Shown here: piece by piece, positions 1 to 13,054 of the stretch | Layout: each line of letters opens with the position of its first letter | Numbering within the stretch: the first letter of the stretch is position 1 | NCBI RefSeq assembly: GCF_043290135.1 | Contig: NC_134702.1 | Location: 196,510,491 to 196,574,490 of the forward strand | DNA: 64,000 nt | From: Rhipicephalus microplus | Lineage: Eukaryota > Arthropoda > Arachnida > Ixodida > Ixodidae | Direction of reading: 5' to 3' | Program-made: the position numbers and the translations under genes | The notes under the pieces: model-generated | Told to the model about the DNA's origin: nothing | Databases searched by the model: none | What the model saw: the letters and a program-made list of their open reading frames with translations, nothing else

Positions 1-626
1 GGAGTACCATATACAACATTTGTTTCACATGGAACAAATTTGTTAACATGCCTAACCGAACATATGTGGTTGTTCCCTTGGTTGCCGCTGTTTACTTGGT
101 GACAAAGCGAAATTAATTTGTGAGGTGCCGTAAAGGTCATGGGTATGCCATGCCTACTTGCAATTTTTTTCAGTCCATGCGAAATGCCGTGAACGTAAGG
201 CATAACAATAGGCCTCTCCTCTGGCTTCTCTTTTATTCCTACGTTCGTGTTGTGCGTGCTGCCGATGGTTTTTAAAAGCCTCTCGGCCAAGGCTGTGATT
301 AAGGCATCAGGGTAATCACTGTCCCTAAGTCTATCAATCTGCTTCATCAAACTACGTGCAACCATGTGGTCACACGACTTTTGGCAGCTGTTTAACATGC
401 ACGCATATGCAACACTTCTTTTCACAAGCTTGGAGTGACCCGAGCTGTAGCTTAACAAACTTTTATCACCTCTAACGTCATATTCCCAGCACATGTGTCC
501 CTCACCTTGCGAAATCATGATGTCTAAAAACTTTATGCCAGAACTTGTGGGCAACTCGTAAGTGAAATCAAGACCACGAAATGTTGTTTTAAACATCGCG
601 ACAAAAACTTCGGGTTTTTGAAGCAT
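1..626 (-). mobile_element. Penelope-like element, C-terminal part of reverse transcriptase, open at window edge
   Basis: Read on the minus strand from about position 626 down to position 3, one frame stays open for 208 codons and leaves the window. The product has the layout of the region after the reverse-transcriptase core in Penelope-like retroelements: a stretch reading GLDFTYELP, then KFLDIMIS, then CWEYDVRGDKSLLSYSSGHS, then SKLVKRSVA, and near the edge NKFVPCETNVVYGTP, which in this family leads into the GIY-YIG endonuclease. That endonuclease would lie to the left of position 1. An in-frame stop lies about 50 bases upstream of the first ATG, so the catalytic core is missing or broken and the copy is 5'-truncated. 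The absence of stops across 208 codons suggests a fairly young insertion. The family call rests on motif recognition only. Confidence 0.75.
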
Positions 627-1394
627 TACTATATATGTGTGTATTATCTTTATATGGTGGGAATTGCGGGATGTGCATTCAACAGTTCAGCGATCATGTG
701 CTGTAGCCTTTGTGCACCGTAGTTCGCTTCTATTCCTTTGCTGCAGTATGTTATGCGTCTAAAGTTGTATGTATTTTGCCTTCAAAAATATGTATCGTTA
801 CGCGCGCTAGTGAGTACTCATGCCTTCCGGATGATTTCAGGCGCAGGGGCCTGTGGAACTCAGCTGCGCGCCACCCGTGCTGAACAAACACACACACACA
901 CAAAAAATTCGGCAGATCCTCCCTACTTGGGAATCGACGTTATGCGAAGCATGCGAAGGGAAGGTGACCATGTTGCAACTTTTTTTATTGAGCGACGCGT
1001 CATGAACTGACGCGAAACATATGTAGAAATGTTGCACGCACGGAAAAATATGTTGAAGAGTTTCAGATGTTTATATAACCAGTTGTTTTCACTTGCAAAA
1101 TGATGCCGACTGGAACCTGCGTATTAGCAACACCAGAAGCTCATATGAAGCGCTGAAGCTCGTGAGGATGCTTGCCCTGGACACTGCTACAGAAATAAAC
1201 AAACAACTTCCGCGCGTGACAACTAACCGAAATTGACGTTGACCCGACGTCAAGCTGTATCAAAGGATCACATGTGTTGTGTTTAAAAACTTGGGTAGGC
1301 GGCATTACAATCAATTTTGACGTTTCACGAAGATTATAGCGTCTATTTGAAAAGTAGTTCTGAGACCTGGCCTATATAACTCTTTTGTAAAATG
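627..1394. other. No gene recognised; short CA repeat
   Basis: This stretch has no convincing coding region. It holds a short (CA)n run near 887-903. Small open frames here lack recognisable motifs. Confidence 0.6.
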
Positions 1395-1830
1395 CTTTAT
1401 TGCCACGCAGTAGGCTTGGGTTCGATTATAGCTGGAACCCCGACATTTATTTTGCATTTGTCAAGTCAACGCTACCGATGTCAGGTATTTCTTAACGCCC
1501 ACGTGTTGAAATTGTCCATGTGTGTTCTCATCGTTCCTGGGTAGATACTTAGTGTCAATCCCCTATGGCACATACCGGCCCATGGGTATGTCCCACGGTC
1601 TGGCAGGAAGTGCTTGACGACGTACGCGGCGCAATTCTGGAATTCATGTCTTGACTAGCGCGTCATATTCGTCGAAAAATCTTACCCTCCCATGATAATG
1701 TTAGTGCGGGCCAAGCTAGGGGGTGACCACGAGAGCACTGAAACGTAAGCGGCTAGCTAGATAGACAGATACGCTCAAAGTCAGCAAAGTTCGCTAATTA
1801 ATGCTTCAAATTTAAAAAAGAACGTGAAGA
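1395..1830 (+). repeat. Possible dispersed repeat with a tRNA-like B box
   Basis: Near 1417-1440 the sequence GGGTTCGATTATAGCTGG resembles a degenerate tRNA B box. It is followed by about 380 bases of non-coding sequence that look like the body of a tick interspersed repeat. Only one copy occurs in the window, so its limits and its repeat status are inferred. A diverged SINE tail is the main alternative. Confidence 0.3.
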
Positions 1831-1918
1831 AAATAAAAAGTGTGCCCTCGGGAGTTTTAGGAGATTTGTTGTAGCCGTTTTGTTATTATCGAGAACAAGC
1901 TTACCTACCTACGTTGGC

Positions 1919-3030
1919 CTATTTAAAATGTTTATTTAGACTGTGCGTAACAAAATTCAGTGGAGGTGCTGCGCATTCGGCGGCCTCGGGTGCTGCATAG
2001 GTGTAGCCGCCGCAACTACCACACCTCCTAGAGATCCTCTCAGTAATAGCACATCGGAGCTCGTCATTCTCGGCTGCTGTTGTAGTAGCGGTTGTGGCTA
2101 TGCATTGCTTGAAGGTTGGCATGCCACCTGCCTAACTTCCTCACGTATCACGTCGGCCAGAGACGAAAGCATTGGAGCGTTCTGGGCAAGGCGCTGCTTC
2201 TAGAACTCTTCTCGCACAACATGCAGCACCGGGAACAGCGTGGAAGCGTACTGCTTCCATGCTATTTCTGAAGACTGGTGTCAATAGGTGCAGGGCAGTG
2301 ATGCTCTCAACCCGGTTGTATATCATTATTCGCTGTGGTGACGTACTTTTCACCATAGTCGCATCGAAACGAAACTAAGCGAGGATGCGTGGCGGGCTCC
2401 GAATTAGTCAGGCAGAGAGTTATTCCTTCACGCCTCGCATAAGGTTTGGATCTTCTCGGCGGAATAGGCGAGACATGTCTTTCACATACATGGCCAGACT
2501 TTCCTTATTGCGCTCATTTGTTGTCTGTAGCGCAGCTTCGGCTCTCTCTTTGCAGTCGTTATTCGGGAAAGCAGCAAGCAGCTCCCGTCAAAACGCAGCT
2601 TCGAGGTTTTCATAACCCGTGCGCTGTCTTCCGTCTCCAAGTAAACACTTCCCACTTTGCGGTCTTCCCCACATTCATTAGCCTTTGCGACTCGCTCAAA
2701 GCGTCCAAGCCAGTCCTCTGCGTCAACGTAGCTGTCGTCGTGGAAAGGCTTTGGTAGCAATGGCTGGTTCACTACAATGTCAACTGGAGAGACCTCAGAT
2801 GTGATGTCGGTTGCCTACTCATTGACAGCCGTTGAGCTTTGAAGGGAAGTCGACAAAGGTGAAAACGTAGGACCCTCACCACGTAGGCATTGGCTGCTGC
2901 ACTGATGAACAGGCGTCAGCTCGTTGGATTCAGGTCGAAGTGGTTTTAGACTGTGTTCCATCACTCGAGAGGGGCTTGGCATTACACACAACATATCCAC
3001 CAAATTGGTAACGAAGAGTTCAAAGAACAC
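1919..3030 (-). pseudogene. Ty3/Gypsy retrotransposon gag relic
   Basis: Read on the minus strand, several short frames carry pieces of a Gypsy-type Gag. A segment near 2772-2600 reads DDSYVDAEDWLGRFERVAKA, the typical start of the capsid-like retrotransposon gag domain. A second segment near 2510-2420 reads SLAMYVKDMSRLFRRED, the usual later part of the same domain. A third near 2180-2120 reads ADVIREEVRQV, as seen at the Gag C-terminal side in arthropod Gypsy elements. The pieces lie in different frames with stops between them, so the copy is dead. No long terminal repeats and no pol were found next to it. This is an old retrotransposon fragment of the host genome. Confidence 0.7.
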
Positions 3031-6000
3031 AATAAATATACCAACGTAGGTAGGGTGAACTTGTGCCCGAGGACTCGCAACTTTTACGACCTATTAGGGG
3101 TGTGAGTATACATCTAGCATGGTGGTCGTTGAGATGATCACCCCGAAAGAGACGATACCGAAATGTTCACTTTTAGCGAATACTGCAATTCTTCCCGCTT
3201 TGGTGACCATTGAATTTATGTTCTTTTTTAGAAATTAGGAGAGCGTTAACATACTATGTTAAGTAAATAAAGCTGAGTAGCATATTGGGAAAAAAATATG
3301 CGCGAAATTGTATCTTATCAGGCAGACAATTTAAGCGCCAGAACTGCAAATGTGAAAGTTGATGTGCTCGTGCAGAAAATGGGTGCTGCATACAATCACG
3401 GGCCTTCATTTTATGTCTGCTAAGTTTAATCCTCTTGACCCCTGATAGCTTTTTGGGGCGCTAATTTGAACGGTACGATTAATTTTACTCCAGGTGTATA
3501 TAGGCTGTGAGCATCGAGGATCGCAGTGAAATCAGTCGACTTTTTTTTCTACTTTTTCTTTACCTTGAGAAACTCAGTTTTGCGGTAATATTTAGACTGT
3601 CCGCAACGTTGAAAAACGACCAAAAACGCGTATAACGCTTTTTGAAGCAGGTTCAAAACTTCGATCATTTCTGCACAGTGTTTGGCCGCCACCGCTCAGC
3701 GGCGCCACGGTACCTGGAAGTTGCGAATATTAAAACAGCTACAACGATATCTCCTAGCATTCCCAGGGACTCACTTCTTTTCTCAACGTTCTTTTTTGTA
3801 TGTGTGTTTGTCCAGCCCGGGTCGTTCGCAGCTGGGTCCCGCAAGCTCGTGCACCACAAACCATCTGGAGGGCATAAGCATCAGCTAGAGCACGTTTTGA
3901 AGTAATATTGTGTCAATATTATTTATTATCAAAAGTTTCTCGGTAAACACGAAGTACGGACTTCACAATAAACTCTGCATTATGTCATGCATCAGACTCT
4001 GACTATGGGAACACCATATGTATAGTAAATATCGTAATTAATTTGTTGCGCAAGGAAAAGTACTTCTGACTTGGCCTCTGAATTAGTGCAAGAGCAATGT
4101 TATGCGCAGCATAAGTGCCACATACCTTCTTTAGCAACGGGATAGGTGTAACTTAAGAAAACGCTACTATAACCAAACGCCGCGGCTGCAGAGGTGAAGT
4201 TGCATCCGTACTTTGTGTGCATTCAACGCTAACACAGCAGAACACAGAGCAGAAAAAGCTCGGACAAGCCTTTCGCACAAGAAGACAGGAACGGTTTGTT
4301 GCCTTCTTGCTCATGCCGCAATCGTCCGCTGTACTAGGACGCTCGGGCTCATGCGAGGAACACACGACGCACATGGTGATGTTTTTGCAAGAACTAGGAC
4401 TTCAGATGCAATCGCACAGCTATCTCGGCTGTTACGCGAACGGTAAAATGCATCTGGTGTTTTCATATGATTTCTTGATCCGCTATTTGCGGTAATTGCG
4501 TTATTTGCTTATTGCTGAATGTTCACTGAGTAATTCATGTTCGTTTGACTAAACGTAAATATTGTTGTTAGGTTTTAAAGTAAACATTTTCTCAGCCGGA
4601 AGTTTTGACTGCCCTACATATAACTTATTATGCAAGTTTTTATTTACGCTGATAATAAACGTTTCCTATCGCAAGACTTCGTTGGTATGCGAGGCCACAA
4701 AGTGATTAAAGGCGGTGACTTCTCTTACTAATATTACCCAAGAGTTTGGCGCTCGATAAAAGCAAATCACTTCATAATGCACTCGTATACAAAACAAAGT
4801 GTAGCATTATAGTGTTCACGCTACCACGTCATGACAAAAATTTTAGCCATCCAGCGTTGATAGTGGTCAGCCGATTACTTTTGCAGATCTTATTTAGGTA
4901 TATATCAATAGCTTGTATACAATATATACACTGAAACTGAAGCACCTAATTCGTCAATGAGACAATCCATGTTTTCAAGCTGATGGTTTTTAGCACTCAC
5001 CTTTCTACGGTGACCAGCCATCATGAGCTTTTCTCACCCATCGTCATCGCGGCACCTGCATACTCAAATACAACAGAATCAATTGTACACAAACTACTGA
5101 TGTACACCGTAATAAAACCGGCCTTAATTGTGAATTTATTGTATACGAACAACTGATCTTCGACACAAACGACTTTCTTAAGAGCTACCATGAATTCCTT
5201 CTGCCTCTTTTGTTGCTCCTTCATCTTTCTAGTTTTTACGCATGATTCCTATTTTCGGTAAGTAATCACCTACATTACTGTAATACATTTAGTACACGCC
5301 TTGAACAAAGAAGTGGCACATGGGCAACGATGAAACGTGTTTAAAATAAGCATAATTTCCAAAGCGTTTGAATGCTTGATATCGTACGCACCTAATTTAT
5401 TTCATCCCATGTTATTTGACGCCAAGATGTTCAACGCTATCTCTTTTTGATTTTCGATCTTTATTCTCGCCGTTCTTGGGTAGACGGATACAGCAAACTA
5501 GTTGTAGCCGAGAGCCGCGTTCCACGGCCCATCAACCGTACTTCTTTACTACACACGGCTGTGGAAAAGAGCTTTATGACGTTGGACCGGCATGCTATAT
5601 CTTTTATATTTATGTCAGTCACGTTTGTCAAAAACTGACACACGTGGCTGAGGCAGATTTCGGCAGAGGCCGTGCTAGAAAGATGACCTTGTAATACAAT
5701 TTTCAATCAAAAGTACAGGTTTCCGCAAATTGTGTTAATACCATGCGTGTTGCTACTTTAAAGGAACAAAAATACGCGCCGTTCGAAGCAAATAAAAAAA
5801 GAAGCCATCACTGAATTTCAGGCCCCAAGAAGATGACAGTCTTTTTGTGACCATATTGTTATTGCATATTAAAAACCCTACAGCCGACACACATGGCGCA
5901 AAGTGATTAAAAGGGCCGTTTCCACAAAGAAAATTCTAGAGAAGCGTGAAGAACTTGTTTAAATTAGTCATCTTGTCGGCCACAGGGCTGCTATATGTTC

Positions 6001-7639
6001 CGAGAATCGCCAAAACCTCGAGCGTACAGGAGGGGTCAAAAGTTCTCATGTCACTAATCCTTGTACTTCTGCGGAAGTGTGGCCTGGAAACTTTTCGCCA
6101 GCAAGTGCGTGCGTAGATCATGCTGGCCGAATATTTTCGATGCACAAAGGCATCATTATTTTTTAGGTCTATATGTGCGTATAGGCATGAAAAATGACAG
6201 GTTGTGCACTTGTTGCGTTCTGTGCTTGTAGAATAATGTACTACACTGCCGACATGGTTGTACGAGTAGCATATTATTACACGCTTTTAGCTAATTATGT
6301 TTTCACACGTGCTACATTCTTCATTTCTGATGTCATTAAGCTTCACCCTGAAAAACTGTTTCAGCAACATACATTTCTTCAACCTTCTGACAACAGACAC
6401 ACGGCTCGTTAAATACTTGACCGGCAGTGTGAAGTCACGTTTCCACTTCATGGTATACGAATTCCTTGACGGAGAGATCAGCAACTGAAAAGCGTACGCT
6501 TCGTGGCATAGTAGTTTTGCGCCACGCGCTGCGGAATGAGAGGTTGTAGGTTTGACGCCCCACGACGACCCTTAAAAAAAGAGCCAAAGGAGGAAACTAA
6601 ACTGGAATGAATTTATCGAGTGAGTAGAGTGCGAGTAAGTATAATTTACTTCTAAAACGCTTGCACTCAAACTGGAGCAATGCGTCATCGTAACGTGTAC
6701 TCAAAAGGGCAGTTTTTTTTTAAAGTTTGAGTCGAATTCTCATCCGTATCAAACTGAGTCCTAATCAATAAGACAGTTTTGATTCAACAATTGTCCTCAA
6801 AGCAACCGAGATGATCTCATGCAATCAGTTTCATTTGTGTCCTATAGTTGCTTTGGCTACGTAATCTCGTTGCACGACAAAGGTTTCTTGGATGAGCTCG
6901 GACTTATTGAAGCATGACATTGTAAGGCTAAACTCGAATATGCAGAGTAACAGCCGACACAGGTGCTAAACTCGCAAACTCTGTCATTCCAGCTTAAGTC
7001 TTTGTCCTTTTTTACGTTGTTTTTACATCCCAAGCTTGAACCGCCAAACATCCCAACTTTATTTCATATTGCCTTTAGTGTTCGTTTTTGAGTTTGGCAC
7101 CACAGTTTTATGGCCTTTTTTCACGCAAGAATAATATGGTTGAAAAAGAAAAGAAATATGCAAATGCAAATATTGAAAGCTATGGTTTCCTTGAAAAGAA
7201 GTGATTTTAAACGGCATGGCATGCTGCGAAATGCTCCCGCGTATGAAGAAATACAGGAGGGGTTGCATCCACAGAGGTTGACTTGTAAATTCTCTTCTCG
7301 CCAGTGCTGTCATTGATTTCCGTTGTTGAGCCCACCAATAGAAGAAGTGAAACAGGAGCATGATCGGAAAGGCGCATGAACGCAAAGAGAGAGCTGCTTA
7401 AAAGAAGTTGGCTTGTAGACGCTTCACGTTTCCATATGTTTCCCCCCCTCCGTGCGTGGCACAAAACAGGTACAGAACAAGAGCTGCAGCCCTCTTGGAA
7501 GCCTTCAAGGCTTGTCTCTTGCGAGAATGATCGCATTAAAACCAACGTTCGCTTGCCAAGAACAGGAACAATGAACCACAAGCTCGGATCTGTTTTTCTC
7601 TACTCGGATACTACCTTTCACGTCTCAGCGAAATTATAA
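3031..7639. other. 4.6 kb without a recognised gene
   Basis: Only short frames without family motifs are present, several overlapping on opposite strands. Around 6510-6570 a degenerate tRNA-like B box (GGTTTGACGCC) may mark an old SINE. The frames at 7207-7581 (minus) and 7376-7639 (plus) overlap each other and show no motif that was recognised. Confidence 0.5.
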
Positions 7640-8364
7640 AACAGCGGTATTGATAAATTCAATTATTAACACCAATTTTCCACTACATATGAGTACGTTT
7701 GCTGCCGCTACCCGCAACACAAGGCAAGAAGGCAATGTCCACTTTAACTTTCCCAATTGTAGGAATATATATGGCGAACGGTTAATTCAGTGCACTGGTG
7801 CTAAAATCTGGAACACAATTCCAATGGAAGTAAAACTTGCCCGCAAATTTAATTTCACTTGCAATATACATTTTCCGATCAGTCGTGTTCTTGACCACAG
7901 TGGAGATCCTGTCCATAACTTTTTATGTCTCCCCTGGTACACATCTCCCCCTCTCTTGTTTTTTTCTTCTTCTTTCTTCTGATGCAAGTTCATCTGATCT
8001 TTATTTTTTAACGCTGCCTTATGCAAAAATGATGCCTATTTTTTTCGGGTGCCCCGTCGTTTGTACTTTTTACACACTGTATGCCATTAGTTCTACTTCA
8101 TTACTTTTGTTCTTAGGACTTAGCGGCAAATTCTTCTTGATTGACATGTTCGTTTCAATATATGAAATGTACATTGGAAGCTACTCAATTATTAAACTTG
8201 TATAAGGATTCATGATCACATATTGTACTCCTCTGCTCCTGACAAGTAAAATTATTCATGTATTACATTGGACCAGTAACTAGCCACTCAGGCTAATGGT
8301 CCAATCACATTGTAAGCACTTTTGTATTAAGTTCATTAAATAAACACTGATTGATTGATTGAAT
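7640..8364 (+). mobile_element. 5'-truncated CR1/L2-like LINE, 3' end
   Basis: The frame at 7650-7982 ends a LINE ORF2. It carries a block with the order NCRNIYGERLIQCTGAKIWN then TIPMEVK, which matches the conserved extreme C-terminus of CR1, L2 and Jockey-type ORF2 proteins (a Tyr-Gly pair, then Gly-x-x-x-Trp-Asn-x-x-Pro). A 3' untranslated stretch follows, with AATAAA near 8338-8343 and then a tail of TTGA/ATTG repeats ending near 8364. The reverse transcriptase and endonuclease are absent, so this is a typical 5'-truncated insertion. The exact 5' end is not visible. Confidence 0.7.
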
Positions 8365-11175
8365 GAAAAACGCTACCAACCGTCAAGAATTTTACACCTT
8401 TTTCCAGAAACAACCACTCACTTATCATGTCTAGCCATCGCCACTACGCCCGTGCGACGAAAGACAGTACGACTGGAGCGCAAGGATGACGTTAGCTATT
8501 GTAAAATATTACTATACCGTACATTCGAATTGTTTTACACCTATTTTTGAAGCTAAGTCAAGTCTGAACTAAAGGTGCGACCTGTTAATGCCAAATGAAG
8601 TTCTTCTTCTCAACATTAATGATGGAGGGCTTCATATATTTTAGCTGCAATACTCAACTAAGGTACTAAGGGGACAGGAACACAAGTGGCAAAAAATTGT
8701 TGGAATGGGTCCAGCCTTAATAAATATATAAAAGTACGTTTTTCAGCTTCCAATGCAGTCAATAAGGCTCTTTAAAAAGAAAAAAAGAACACCATTCTCT
8801 ATCACTAGGTGGAAAAAAAAGTTTAATTCTAGTAGGATTTTCTGTGCAGCTAATGAACATAATATTACAAAAATCTACGAAAAAAATACGGAACGAAAAC
8901 CATCAACTGTGACCTGTGCCACTGGCGAAAGATTTTCTCGGTCTTGTGTTTGAGAATAATGGTTATTTTGAGCTTCTTTGCTAAGATCAAACGCAGCCCA
9001 CGAACAACTGAGTTTAATAAATATCTAAGGTGGACACCTACTGAAGAAGGTTCGACATTGCATGTGCAAAAACCAACAGAGATAAGCAGGTGCCGGATTC
9101 ACAAAACCTACTTATGAAAACATTTTTGCGCAAGAGAAATTTTGTTGCATAAGTCGATTCACAAAACGGAAAAAAAACGTCGTAACAGCTCATCGTTATC
9201 GCATCGGCCGCTGCAATAAAGCGTGCTGTGATTGCCCGGGAACATGTCAGCGATGGTGATGTAGTTGCTATATTTGCTTACGTCACCGAAAAGTGCTCGT
9301 AAGTGAATTCACGAAGCAAAACTGTGCGTAAAAACAGCGTGGCTGAGAGAAAATCTAAAGAGTGGTCCGTACCACTCTTAGGAACAATGTGGCTATTTAG
9401 GAGCTGCTGCCACGGGAGTATACTTTGGTGCCCTGACTAGTTTTGAGTTAATTCACGCCCATAAGGGCTGGCTGACGACTGCTGGTGCGTTTTTATTTCT
9501 TTCGGTGCTTTGAGTTTCTTGTGTTGTTTCCCTCGTACGCAGTGGATGGTGTTGACAACCACCGTCGTCCAATAAGTTCGAAGTCACAGTAATTGAATAA
9601 TTCTACTGGGCGTCAATGGCGTAAAATTATGGATGTAAAGATTTGCGGTTGGATGAAAACCAATGTGCTACGTGAATGGTCGGTGCATTCGAATGTGGCA
9701 CGGCATACGATCAACCTTATTTGTTATGTTGTTGTATTGCGCCCCATCTCATCCAATTAAAAGTACGACTCGAGATCCTTGCCTCATTATTGGAAATTGC
9801 CACCAAAGAGGTTAATGGGAGCACATTCCTTGCACGCTATTGGAAATAAAAATGAGAGGAACTTCTTAGTGAGTGGTTCATAAAGCTTGTGCTCTAGTGT
9901 ACTTCCATTGGCTCGAACTGTCCAATGGGTGTGATCTCTGAAATACAGCTGTCGATACACTTTGGGATGATCTGGAACGGCGCGTACTTTGGAAACCGAA
10001 GCGTATTAGGGGTGTGCGTGATTACGCATAGAACTACAAACAAATCAAGCATTTTTACCTTCATTGTTCAGAAACCAATATGGACCGTGATATAATGGCA
10101 AGCAGTCAGAATAAATTGACCCTAGTAACTTTGCATGAAACCGGAAATATGCAAACCCTCATGATTCTGGAGCAAATCTTGGCTGAATTCATTCCTGCGA
10201 CAATTACCAGCCGTTTAACTTGGCGCACGAACATCATTTAGAAGTAGAGCGAGCCTCTCACATGTATTATGTGCGACGCAGCGACCACTTGTCCTGAGAA
10301 TAAGAGCGTTGCAAAGGTGAATCCCCTGTCGCATGCTCTGATCTAAGCAGACCACAAACGCGAGCAGACGATGGCTTGGCCGACAGGCACAGTTTGTGAT
10401 TGGTTGTGAAGCAATACCCTCTACATCAGCTCACTCCGTGATTTGCCAAAACACTTCTTTCATCTGGCACGCCGGTCGTGTTCGTCATATCACCACCCTC
10501 GCACATTAGAGTAAATTTTGTCACGCCATGAAAATTGCGCAAGTACTTTCTAAGAGCTCTCTTACGTGCTGCTCAGTTATCGAAAACAACATGGCATCGT
10601 GAAAAGCATATCGGTCGGTGCGACTTTCAGCAAACGCTTCTCGCATGAGTTACTTAAGCATTCGACCGAATGCGTTGTGATTACGGCAGCTCTTTCGGTG
10701 CGTGTAAGCAGTGTGGAAAGCTGCGACAGTGCAATGGTGTACGGTGAAGTGCCGCGAAGCCTGTGCATCGGCGTGGTTATAAGCGGGTATCGGCGGCGGT
10801 GTATCGACGGAAGCTAGCAATCGAGAAGCCTAGAATGTGTGTTTGTGCGCCGGTAACAGTTCGCTTGACTTTCCAGTCTCTCTGTTGTGTGCTGTGCGAT
10901 ATTTTGGATTGACAGCACTTTGGCGCGTTACTTGAGTGACCCCAAGTACGTATGGGAACGTATGAACTACGCGCTGTGTTCGGTTCTTGCTTCACCACTG
11001 ATTAGCCTGTACGCTTCTATTTTCTTGTAAGCAATCTAGTGTTCGGGAGTGAAACGATGTTCGTTGTGAACAGTGGTGTTGTGCTTACGTTCCAAGACTT
11101 GTGAAAAAGCTGTGCCCGTGTGGCCAAAAATTGAGACAGCGTTAATAACTCTTTTGCCCTGCGAAGTTGCATCAC
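8365..11175. other. 2.8 kb without a recognised gene
   Basis: No frame here shows a family motif. Between about 9100 and 9320 the phrase ATTCACAAAAC occurs twice, and GTGAATTCACGAAGC follows in a loosely inverted arrangement. This may be a worn short inverted-repeat (MITE-like) element, but its ends cannot be placed. Confidence 0.45.
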
Positions 11176-11375
11176 CTGGAGCATCACCTCATATAATAAG
11201 TGTACTGTCTTTGCGCACCAGTGAACTGAATTTTTTTCAAGCAGACTAACAGACAGCTGTATGGGAAATGTGTTGATGTGCAAACTTTGAAGTCTTTTAG
11301 AGGAGTGTTTTCAAGGAACGAAATAGGGTCTATAGCCGTCAATATAAACACTGTTTTCACCAAGGAGAGTAGTAG
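11176..11375 (+). pseudogene. Truncated, broken copy of the candidate terminal exon at 62513-62809
   Basis: This segment corresponds to the last two thirds of the minus-strand exon in arm B. The shared phrases are GASPHIISV at the start and SIAVNI further on, but here the reading frame is broken by an indel near 11232-11240 and by stops. Similarity starts abruptly at 11176, so the exon's splice acceptor and first codons are missing. A conserved AATAAA lies at 11489-11494. The copy is a pseudogene fragment if arm B holds the functional exon. If both derive from a repeat family, it is simply a decayed member. Confidence 0.6.
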
Positions 11376-11772
11376 CTTAGAATTGTATTATTCATGTATC
11401 GTCTAGAATTTCTTTGCGCTGTGCCTCTTTTCAGCCCAAGTGTCCTAACATGCTTTGATAGTGTGTTGTGAATAAGCCAAGCTATGTAAATAAACAGAGT
11501 AATATTGAAGACATGTACGAAATATTGATGCATAGCCCTTTTCTTTAGCATGACATTGTCAAGTGCTTTATTCTTGTGTTTCCTATAAAAACTGCTTCTC
11601 ATTGGGCAGCAGCAGAAACTATACATCAAACTTTTCCAAGATGGTTCGAGAAACACCGAGTTCAGACATGACAGTGCTGGTGCATTGCTCTTGTAATTTT
11701 TTCTGCATATTCAAAATGAGTGTATTAAAATTCTTCTTTTATAGCCATTCATCTTAATATTTACACCGCAGT

Positions 11773-11912
11773 GTATGTATGTATGTATGTATGTATGTAT
11801 GTATGTATGTATGTATGTATGTATGTATGTATGTATGTATGTATGTATGTATGTATGTATGTATGGATGTATGTATGTATGTATGTATGTATGTATGTAT
11901 GTATGTATGTAT
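11773..11912 (+). repeat. (GTAT)n microsatellite
   Basis: About 35 GTAT units with a single interruption (GGAT) near 11865. The same locus in arm B is a CATA tract of about 73 bases (62060-62132), so the two copies differ about two-fold in length since the duplication. Confidence 0.98.
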
Positions 11913-13054
11913 CTTTTAAATGAGAATTTATCATTGATGAGTAAGTTTGGTAATGATTTCGCTGAATTTGTTTCTGGTTCTTTTTCCTCTGAGCAATTAT
12001 ACGTTTAAATTTCTTTTTTACTGCGTTACAAATATTTTTAGCATAAAAATAATTGTACCGTTACACAAATTATGTGCATCCGAAGAAGTTGTTTCCTTTG
12101 CCAACGTACAGTCATGAGCAAGAAACGGGGTAAGGTGGAACCAACGAGCGAAGAGTAGTTTATAGCATAGCTACTCTACACGGCATATCTTGTACACATT
12201 GCGTTCGTCGAATATGTCGATTTCAACATATCAATTTTAATCGAAATAAGCAAGCTATCATCCGTGGTTGTATATGTGTGTGATATTTATGCATATTGTA
12301 ATGCCGGTTGGCAATTACTACTAAGGTCACAAGCCTAGTCAAGCTGAATACACGAATTTTGTCAATGCACCTTTCATCTGCACTGGAACTGTTTTTAATA
12401 AAAAGTAATCAAACTTTGGTTTATACATTTATTGTAGTAACAGAAAGCAGAGTATCTCTCTATCACACAAATCAAATTGCCATTGTTCTGTTCCATTCTG
12501 CACAATAAGGGACCCTCTTAGCAGAACTGGATTAACTGCTATAGTTCATTTTAACCATTGACAGCGACATTACACTGAAGTGTGCAGCATGACAAATAGC
12601 AGGAGAGAAGACACAAACTGATTACTCTGTTAGTGTATTCTCTAACTGTCCCTGCTCCTTGGCCTTGCTGCATGTATCGACGCCCACCAAATTAGCACGA
12701 AAACGTGTCCCGACAAAAGCAGTCAACTAGGTCGCAAGCAATTAGCTCGCTGCATGAGTAGATTTTCTTCAAAGTACCGTGACGACTGATCGCTGGTCGA
12801 ATATTCAAACACATGAAAAGTAATATACCAGGTATGATATTGGTATTTCAGCAATGGGCACTTTTGCGATAAGACAGGATGGAGGAAAAAATTATGAACC
12901 CTAAATTATGTAATTCACGAAGGAGTACGGCAAAGCACTTTTGCGTCAAAATGGGAGTGAAAGAAGAAAGCGCAAAAGCCACTTTCTCAAAAAATTAGTA
13001 CCCGCTGCCATGCATAATCTCAGGCCAGGCAACGTCTTAAAAAAAGTGCTCGGT

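Noticed and set aside
11775..12008. Frame made of Met-Tyr-Val-Cys repeats
   Set aside because: It is produced by the GTAT microsatellite.
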